A DNA stretch of 64,000 nt from Muscardinus avellanarius (taxonomy: Eukaryota; Chordata; Mammalia; Rodentia; Gliridae). Location: the NCBI GenBank assembly GCA_963383645.1, contig OY726572.1, positions 64,642,738 through 64,706,737 of the forward strand, read 5' to 3'. The notes below the pieces were generated by a model. The model was not told where the DNA came from, ran no database searches, and saw only the letters and a program-made list of their open reading frames with translations. A program made the position numbers and the translations under genes. How positions within the stretch are numbered: position 1 is the first letter of the stretch; the number at the start of each line of letters is the position of its first letter. Below, piece after piece: positions 57,821-64,000 of the stretch.

Positions 57821-57894
<74 letters not shown>
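57763..57894 (+). repeat. Hexamer array, 22 units of AGGCTC/AGGGTC
   Basis: A perfect six-base period with two unit types. In order: 2 AGGCTC, 5 AGGGTC, 1 AGGCTC, 2 AGGGTC and 12 AGGCTC. It ends at the CpG-island edge, about 90 bp before the perfect NRF1-type site. The unit has no stop in several frames, which is why long Gly-Ser, Arg-Leu/Val and Pro-Glu/Asp open frames cross it; these are not considered genes. Confidence 0.97.
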
Positions 57895-57897
<3 letters not shown>

Positions 57898-57964
57898 ACA
57901 CAGCCCCGCCCCCGCCAGCGCGCCGCGCTCTGCGCATGCTCCGGCCGCCGCCGGCCGCCCCGCC

Positions 57965-57972
57965 CCTTCCGG
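57965..57972 (-). promoter_or_regulatory. ETS/GABP-like site CCGGAAGG
   Basis: On the minus strand the sequence reads CCGGAAGG, an ETS core, between the two NRF1-like sites. Confidence 0.5.
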
Positions 57973-57983
57973 AGGCTCGCCGC

Positions 57984-57993
57984 GCGCATGCGC
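57984..57993. promoter_or_regulatory. NRF1-type palindrome GCGCATGCGC
   Basis: A perfect GCGCATGCGC, the known NRF1 core. A second, weaker copy (TGCGCATGC) lies at 57931-57939. Two NRF1-like sites about 50 bp apart are common in CpG-island promoters. Confidence 0.65.
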
Positions 57994-58061
57994 GGAACGG
58001 CCCGCGCTTTGTTGCGAAAGCGAGGGGGCGAGGTCCCGCGGTGCGGGCGCGCGGCGGGCGC

Positions 58062-58070
58062 GGGCGGGGC
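58062..58070 (+). promoter_or_regulatory. GC box GGGCGGGGC
   Basis: An SP1/KLF-type box directly before the first upstream ORF. A second cluster on the opposite strand (CCCCGCCCCCGCC) lies at about 57904-57917. Confidence 0.5.
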
Positions 58071-58075
58071 GGAGG

Positions 58076-58135
58076 ATGGAGGCGGTAGCGTCCGCTGCAA
58101 CGGTTGGGGCTGCGCGTGAGAAGGTGGCCGTGTAG
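58076..58135 (+). CDS. Upstream ORF 1 in the GMCL1 leader (19 codons)
   Basis: ATG at 58076 with A at -3 and G at +4 (strong Kozak context) opens a 19-codon frame ending in TAG at 58133-58135. It lies 105 bp before the GMCL1 start. Whether it is in the mRNA depends on the true start site, which I can only place roughly. Confidence 0.5.
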   Translation: MEAVASAATVGAAREKVAV

Positions 58136-58172
58136 GCGCCTGGGGCGGGGGGAGGCCGGCGGCGGCCGGGCC

Positions 58173-58205
58173 ATGGCGGGAGACCCTCTCCTTTGGGTGC
58201 CCTGA
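58173..58205 (+). CDS. Upstream ORF 2 in the GMCL1 leader (10 codons)
   Basis: ATG at 58173 with G at -3 and G at +4 opens a 10-codon frame ([10 protein letters not shown]) ending in TGA at 58203-58205. This is 35 bp before the GMCL1 start, close enough that reinitiation would be inefficient. Confidence 0.55.
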   Translation: MAGDPLLWVP

Positions 58206-58239
58206 GGCGTGCTCCCCGGAGCCCCGCGAGTCGGGTCCC

Positions 58240-58502
58240 ATGGGCTCGCTGAGCAGCCGAGTGCTGCGCCACCCCGGGCGAGCACGACCCCCGCAGGAGC
58301 CGGGTCCCGGGGCGAGCGGCTCGGCCCGGAGGCCCGAGGCGGGCGGCGATGCGGCGGGCCACGGCTTCTGCTACTGTCCCGGCAGCCGCAAGCGCAAGCG
58401 GAGCAGCGGGGCCTTCTGCTACTGTCACCCCGACTCCGAGACCGACGAGGACGAGGAGGAGGAGGGCGACGAGCAGCAGCGGCTGCTCAACACCCCGCGC
58501 AG
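58240..58502 (+). CDS. GMCL1: GMCL1 exon 1 coding part (residues 1-87 and a split codon)
   Basis: Germ cell-less is a BTB-BACK-type protein of the nuclear envelope that works with Cullin-3 ligase and, in mouse and fly, matters for germ cells (family knowledge). Visible here are [10 protein letters not shown], then a GHGFCYC...AFCYC doublet, a basic KRKR cluster typical of a nuclear signal, an acidic [14 protein letters not shown] run and LLNTPRR. These match the N-terminus of mammalian GMCL1 as I know it. Gly2 with Ser6 fits the N-myristoylation pattern (inference). The BTB domain begins in later exons outside the window. The exon ends at AG|GTGGGT after 58502. The start codon has C at -3 and G at +4, a weaker context than both upstream ATGs. 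Confidence 0.95.
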
Positions 58503-59234
58503 GTGGGTAGGGCGCGCCCAGGCCGGGGGCCCGCGAAGGGCCGGCGCGCCCTGGACCGGCCGGCCCGGGCTCGGCAGATCCGATCCGGGAGACACCTGGA
58601 GTCCTGCAGTGTAAACCGCAGACGTCGCCCGGGCGGTGGCGGAGCCCCAAGAGGAGCCCGGGGGACGCCGAGCCGGAGCCCGCGAACCCGAGAGTATACC
58701 TTTGCCCTCTGCAAGGGGGTGACCGCAGAATTGTTTTGCGTGCGGCTGCCTTTCCTAGTACAGAGAGATGTAAATTCAGTGTCTGAGATGGACATCTTTT
58801 TGTCGCCCCCCTCAGTGAAGGGGAAGTGATTACACCTAGTCCTCTTTAACTGTAAAGGTGAAGTTTACCAGTAGTGTGCCTGTGTTCCTGATGAGGAGCA
58901 AAGTCTATGTAGTTGAAATCATTGGTCGTGGATCTGTGTAAGGCTGTGCTGCAAACCTGCTCAACCTTTTTTTTCTTTTTTTTGGCAAGTTGGAAGACAA
59001 AATTTTGCTTATAAACTAGAATGTAGTAGTTTATATAGTTTACATATAAAATATATATAGTAAAATATATTTTCTCAACAATTTGGTTGCTTTTTTGCTA
59101 CATACGTGTTAAATATTGTAAAAAAAAAAAACTCATGTGGATGGTGTATCATATCCAGTGGTCACAGATAAAGTATCCTAGATAGAAATTGCTGATAGTT
59201 TGACCTATAAAACCTTTCATAGGAAATTTTTTTT

Positions 59235-59857
59235 TCCGGTTACTGGGGATGGAACCCAGGGGCATTCTACCTTCGAGCTACACTCCCAGCCCTATTTTAA
59301 TTCTTTATTTTGATAGTTTCACTGAGTTGTAAAGGGTCTAAGTAGCTGAGGCTGGCTGCGAACCACAGCCCTCCTGCCTCAGCCTCCCAGATGCTGGGAT
59401 TACAAGTATGTGCCACCACACCGGTCTAGGGATTTTTTAAATAACTTTTTTTTTTTTTTTTGAGGATTGAACCCTGGACATTCTGCCTCAGCTATACCCC
59501 CAGCCCTATTTAATTTTAATTTATAAATAGAGTCATACTAGGTTGATGAGTCTCAGTACTTTCCATCATCCTGTCTCAGACTACCAAATAGTGGGATTAT
59601 AAGCATGCGCCACCACGCCCAGCTCAGCAGCCTTTTTTTTTTTTTTTTTTTTTTGGTGGTACTGGGGGTGGAACCCAGAGGCCTTTTACCTCTGGGCTAC
59701 ACTCCCAGACCTATTTTATATTTTATTTGGAAACAGGATCTCACTAAGTTGCTGAGAGCCTCACTAAGCAGCTGAGGCTGGCTTCGAACCTGTGTGATCC
59801 TCCTGTCTCAGCCTCCCAAGTGGGGGATTACAAGCGTGCGCCACCACACCCTGCTTA
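59235..59857 (-). mobile_element. Three minus SINEs (B, old, C')
   Basis: 59235-59428, 59450-59625 and 59632-59857, the last with a 24-T tail. Confidence 0.87.
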
Positions 59858-59884
59858 CTCAGCAACCTTTTTAAGGTGTCACTG

Positions 59885-60065
59885 TTGCACAATTTTAAGA
59901 GCTCAGGTTCTGAGTTCTTTATTCTGCACATATAACCTTCTTTTCCTCATTTGTAAAGTGGGGATATTACTACTACCTTACAGAATTCCACAAATTTGAG
60001 AGTGAACACAGTGCCTGGCATGCATGCTCAGTAAATATTGTCTTACTGATTCATTGACCCCTTGA
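59885..60065 (+). mobile_element. MIR remnant
   Basis: CTTCTTTTCCTCATTTGTAAAGTGGGG and GTGCCTGGCATGCATGCTCAGTAAA are MIR core and tail. Confidence 0.75.
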
Positions 60066-61021
60066 TCATTTTAAAATGTTCGGCCCTTTAATCATTTTAA
60101 AATGTTCATTCCTCTTTTTCTCGAGAAACACAGCCACCACCACTTTCTTTTGATAATTGATGTATCTTTTTTCATACTTTGGCTTTTTAACCTACATTTT
60201 TATATTATTCTTATATCTTTATATTTATTTATTGGTGCAATATAATTTACATCGGAGTGAGAGTCAAAGTGATAGAAACATGTACAGGTTCCTTGGTGTA
60301 CTTCCCTCTGTATATCACCCCACTCCCGCCCCTCCGCATACATGTTAGTGAGATTGGTGTGAAACTTTTTTGTGTGGACATAACCTTATTTGAACTGTTC
60401 TTTTCCTGAATCTTCATTTTCCCCCTTCCCACCTCCTCCTCCAACCCCTTCCCCTATATTACTGACTTCTCTCATTTAACTAAAGACCCTTTCACTTCCT
60501 ATTTTTGTTCTGACTTCCACATATGAGAGAAAACATACAGTTGATTTTCTAATACTAGCTGATTTCACTTGGCATGATACTCTCTACTTCTGTCTGTTTC
60601 CCTGCGAATGACATATTTGTTCTTTTTTTAGGGCTCAGTTAAATTCCATTGTGTATGTGTTCCACATTTTCATTATCCGTCCATCTGTAGATGAACACCT
60701 AGGTTGGTTCCATAATTGGGCTATTGTGAGTTGTGCTTTTCTGAACATGGGTATGCATGTATCACTATAGTATTCTAACTTCAATTCATTTGGAAAGATA
60801 CCAAGGAGTGGTGTGGCTGGTTCATACAGTGGCTCCATTCCTTGTCTTTTGAGGAACCGCCATACTGATGTCCATAGTAGTTATATCCATATATCATTTA
60901 TATCCATATTTATATTCACATCGATAGTGTGTCAAAGAGTTCCTATTTCCTCACATCTTTGCCAGCATCTATTATTGTTTGTATTCTTTAATTTTTTTTA
61001 TTGGTTCATTGTAGTAATACA

Positions 61022-61252
61022 TCTTTTTTTTTTTTTTTTTTTTGCGGTACTTGATATGGAACCCAGGGGCATCCTACCTCCAAGCTACATCCCCAGCTTT
61101 ATTTTTATTCTTTTCTTTGAAACAGGGTCTCACTGAGTTGCAAAAGGCCTCACCAAGTAGCTAAGGTTGGCAGTGAATGGAACCATGAGCCTCCTGTCTC
61201 AGCCTCTCAAATGCTGGGATTACAAACATGCGCCACCACACCCAGTTTATTT
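61022..61252 (-). mobile_element. SINE type B in the L1
   Basis: 23-T tail, full body. Confidence 0.88.
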
Positions 61253-61369
61253 GTATTCTTGGTGACTGCCATTCTAATTGGAGTTAGATGGAATTTCAGG
61301 GTAGTTTAATTTGCATTTTTCTGATTACTAATGATTTTGAACATTTTTTTATATAGTTGGTCATTTCTT

Positions 61370-62083
61370 TTGTAATATATATATATACATATACACATAT
61401 ATGTATAGTGCTTGGGATGGAACCCAGGGGCATTGTCTCTCTGAGCTGATACTAGCTGATATTGGCCTCCCAAGCTAGACCCCCAGCCCTATTTTTTAGT
61501 GGTGTTATATTTGAAATGGTCTCACTGAGTTGCCAATGGCTTCGCTAAGTAGCTAAGGGTGTCCCGGAACTGCTGTCCTTCTGTGTCAGCCTTTGGAACG
61601 CTGGGATTATAAGCGTACACCACCACAATGGCTTGTATTTCTTCTTTTGAGAAGAAATACCCATTTTTTAAATTAAAAGTTAAAAAGCATTTTGAATTGG
61701 GTTATTTGTTTAATGTAAATTGAATTTTTGGGGGGTTCTTTTTTTTGGCACTAGGGATGGAACTCAGGGGCATTCTACCTCTGAGCTACACCCCAGTTCT
61801 ATTTTTTAGTCTTATTTTTTGAAACAGGGTCTCACTGCATTGTAAAGGGCCTCACTAAGTAGCTGAGGCTGTCCATGAACCGTGATCCTTCTGTCTCAGC
61901 CTCCCTAATGCTGAGATTTACAAGCGTGTGCCACCATGCCTGGTCACTGCCCTTTTTGTAAATTTTGTTTTGAAACAGCATCTCATTAGGTTGCTGATAG
62001 TCTCCCTATACTGCTGAGGCTGTCTTTGAACCTATCTCAGCCTCCCAAGTACTAGGATTACAGTTGTGTGCCACCATACCCAG
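61370..62083 (-). mobile_element. Three minus SINEs in the L1
   Basis: 61405-61632 (rearranged right half after an (AT)n tract at 61376-61393), 61737-61945 and an older left half at 61950-62083. Confidence 0.82.
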
Positions 62084-62403
62084 CTCTTCAGAGTCTTGAT
62101 TGTATCTTTCATTACACAGAAGCTTTTTAATTTGATGATATCTATTTTTCGAGCTTGAAGGGTCTTGCTGAGGATGTCTCTACCAGTCACTCTATATTGG
62201 GAAATTGGTTCTGTGCCCTTTTCTAGTAATTGTAAAGTTTCTGGTGTAATTTCAGGTCTTTGATCCATTTTAGGGTTACATTTGTGAAGAAGGGTAAATG
62301 ATAGGATCTAATTTCATTCTTCTACAGTTTTCTCACCATTTGTTAAAAAGGCTATCTTTTCTCCAGTATATATTTTTGGCACGTTTGTCAAAAATCAACT
62401 GGT

Positions 62404-62628
62404 TAAGCTGGGCATGGTGGCACATGCCTATAATTGTACTTGGGAGGCTGAGACAGGAGGACCGAAGATTCCAGGACAGCCTTAGCAACAAGTAGACTCT
62501 CATCAACCTAATGAGTCCCTGTTTCTAAGTAGAAAATAAAATCGGGCTAGGGATATAGCTTGGAGGTAGACTGCCCTTGGTTTCCATTCCCAGTTACCTT
62601 TTTACACGCACACACACACAAATCAACT
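62404..62628 (+). mobile_element. SINE type A in the L1
   Basis: Plus copy with CA tail, opposite to the three before it. Confidence 0.85.
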
Positions 62629-62889
62629 GACTGTGTGAGATTTGTTTCTGTATCTTCTATTCCCTTGGTCTGTGTCTGTTTTTTGACTATAGCTCTGTAG
62701 TAAAATTTGAAATCAGGTATTGTGATGCTTCCTGCATAGTTCTTATTGTCAGGACTGCTTTGGATTATTCTGGGTCTTTTGTTCTCCTGTGTTAATTTTA
62801 GGACTTTTTTTTTTTTTTTCTAATTCTGTGAAGAATGATACTAGTATTTTGATAGAGATTGCATTGAATCTGTAGGGGTTTTTGTTTTG

Positions 62890-63085
62890 TTTTGTTGGTG
62901 GTACTGGGGGTGGAACCCAGTGTCCTTCTACCTACAGGCTATACCCTCAAACTATTGAAAACAGGGTGTCACTAAGTTGCTGAGACCCTCACTAAGTAGC
63001 TGAGGCTGGCTTCAAACCTGCATGATCCTCCTGTCTCAGCCTCCCAAGTGCTGGGGATTACAAGCATGTACCATGACGCCCGGCT
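62890..63085 (-). mobile_element. SINE type C' in the L1
   Basis: Short linker, otherwise complete. Confidence 0.87.
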
Positions 63086-63289
63086 GTAGATTGTTTTGAT
63101 AGTATTTATTCTACCTATCCAAGAACAGTCTTTCCATCTTCTGAAGTCTTCCTTGATTTTTGTTTTCAGTGTTCTGTAATATTTATTGTAGAGGTCTTTT
63201 ACCTCCTCCGTTAGCTTTATTCATGTGTGTGTTAGTGGGGGGGGTATTGGGAATGAAACTGTTTTGGGGTTTTTTATTTTTTTTATTTT

Positions 63290-63470
63290 TTTTGGTTCTG
63301 GGGATTGAACACAAGGTCATTCTACCTTTGAGCTATACTCTCAGCCCTATTTCATTTTTTATTTTGAAACAGGGTCTCACTAAGTTGCTGAGGCTGTCCT
63401 CAAACCTCTGATCCTCCTGTCTCAGCTGTTTATTGGATTACAGTAATGGGTCACCATGCCTACCTGGCTT
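63290..63470 (-). mobile_element. SINE type A
   Basis: Left half truncated near the head. Confidence 0.8.
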
Positions 63471-63814
63471 ATTGCTTTTTTATCATCCTAGAGTTTCTAA
63501 CTGCCTTTTCTCCCTCATTGACAGAAGAATAATACTCTCTCATAGCATCAGGTTTTTCTATCCTCTGAAACACACTTGCATGGGATCCAATTTCTTTTAA
63601 CCCTAGATCTCCCTTATCGTATTGCTCTGAAGACCTATCTATTCTTACCCTGGGACTTATTTTCACTTCATCTGTAGGATTGAATACAGTGTTTTCTGAG
63701 GTCTGTATCTTTCTCTTTCATTTTACTGAGCTATGTCTTCAAGCATCTTGTCATGAAAAAGTGCAGAGGGATAATTTTGCATCTCAAAATATAAATTTAG
63801 TCTCTATTTTATTT

Positions 63815-64000
63815 TATTTTTGTGGTACTGGAGATGGAACTCAGGGGCATTCTACCTTCATGTTACACCCCAGCCCTACTTTTTATTCTTTATTTTGAAA
63901 CAGGGTCTCACTGAGGGCCTCACTAAGTAGTAGCTGAGGCTAGCCGCGAACCTGCAATCCTCCTGTCCCAGCCTCCCAAACGCTGGGATTATAAGTGTGC
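63815..64000 (-). mobile_element. SINE type B, cut by window end
   Basis: Right half and most of the left half present. 63471-63814 before it is plain AT-rich intron. Confidence 0.87.

Larger units (their letters stand above)
57895..58720 (+). promoter_or_regulatory. GMCL1: GMCL1 CpG-island promoter
   Basis: This is the only strongly GC- and CpG-rich block in the window. It begins just after a hexamer array and ends in intron 1. It lacks a clear TATA box but has NRF1-, ETS- and GC-box-like sites between 57.90 and 58.07 kb. Transcription therefore probably starts at several points around 57.99-58.07 kb (inference). Confidence 0.85.
60150..63290 (-). mobile_element. L1 3' portion, antisense, broken by SINEs
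   Basis: Minus-strand L1: 3' UTR and end of ORF2 at 60150-61020, then 61255-61380, 62085-62400, 62625-62885 and 63085-63230. Typical phrases on the plus strand include TTAAATTCCATTGTGTATGTG, CACCTAGGTTGGTTCC, CAGAAGCTTTTTAATTTG, TAGCTCTGTAGTAAAATTTG and GATTGCATTGAATCTGTAGG. The reverse transcriptase frame is full of stops, so it is dead. Confidence 0.85.
58503..64000 (+). other. GMCL1: GMCL1 intron 1 (continues past the window)
   Basis: No sequence resembling GMCL1 exon 2 (expected to continue with KKLKSTSKYIYQT) is seen before the window ends. 58503-58720 is the end of the CpG island; 58830-59230 is unremarkable AT-rich sequence. The rest is SINEs, a MIR remnant (59890-60060) and an antisense L1. 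Confidence 0.85.

Noticed and set aside
57534..58650. Long open frames on both strands over the hexamer array and CpG island (up to 302 residues on the minus strand)
   Set aside because: They arise because the hexamer has no stop in several frames and GC-rich DNA has few stops. They consist of Gly-Ser, Arg-Leu or Pro-Glu repeats and overlap the GMCL1 exon.
58209..58829. 206-codon plus-strand frame over GMCL1 exon 1 and its donor
   Set aside because: Wrong frame relative to the recognised GMCL1 protein and it reads through the splice donor.
1..64000. CRISPR arrays, operons, bacterial mobile elements
   Set aside because: The window is plainly mammalian; the repeats are SINEs, LINEs and microsatellites.

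Overview
The window is nuclear DNA of a placental mammal, most probably a non-murid rodent. About 36 kb is the body of the annexin A4 gene (ANXA4, + strand), followed about 4.8 kb beyond its stop codon by the CpG-island promoter and first coding exon of GMCL1 (germ cell-less, + strand). This is the gene order I know from human 2p13. The rodent call rests on the dominant repeat, a dimeric SINE. Its left half is 7SL-derived and B1-like, and its right half is a tRNA-derived ID monomer with an internal deletion. This is the B1-dID architecture described from dormice, squirrels and some other non-mouse rodents. I see none of the tRNA-headed SINE that fills squirrel genomes, so a dormouse-like or beaver-like animal is possible, but the species is not settled by the sequence.

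Layout. 1-17.1 kb is ANXA4 intron 1 (the first, non-coding exon lies to the left of the window). It holds SINEs, an old L1 3' end and a Tigger-type DNA transposon fossil. 17100-17149 is the exon with the start codon. Eleven further coding exons lie at 26282, 29746, 34926, 36096, 38375, 41423, 43929, 46596, 47487, 49338 and 52394. All have AG/GT borders, and their sizes (88, 95, 114, 91, 80, 57, 94, 96, 59, 123 nt) are those of the canonical annexin gene. Joined, they give an uninterrupted 321-codon frame with four annexin repeats. A 3' UTR of about 1 kb ends near 53.45 kb. The intergenic part, 53.5-57.9 kb, holds SINEs, an ancient L1 piece and a 22-unit hexamer array. GMCL1 starts inside a CpG island (57.9-58.7 kb); its exon 1 encodes 87 residues and the rest of the window is its intron 1. 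That intron contains a roughly 3 kb antisense L1 broken by SINEs.

Repeats. Roughly one hundred SINE copies, many nested, make up perhaps 35-40 percent of the window. I sort them into an older type A, a type B, and a youngest-looking type C with a new hairpin in the left half. Other elements are ancient MIR, L2 and L1M pieces, one solo class-II-like endogenous retrovirus LTR in ANXA4 intron 4, and many microsatellites, most of which start in SINE tails.

I found no new protein-coding system. The points most worth checking are regulatory or genomic: two strong-context upstream ORFs in the GMCL1 leader, a GGGTCA direct-repeat array beside its promoter, a (CT)n(CA)n tract beside the exon 3 splice donor, the type C SINE hairpin, and a seemingly exact 172-bp tandem duplication.
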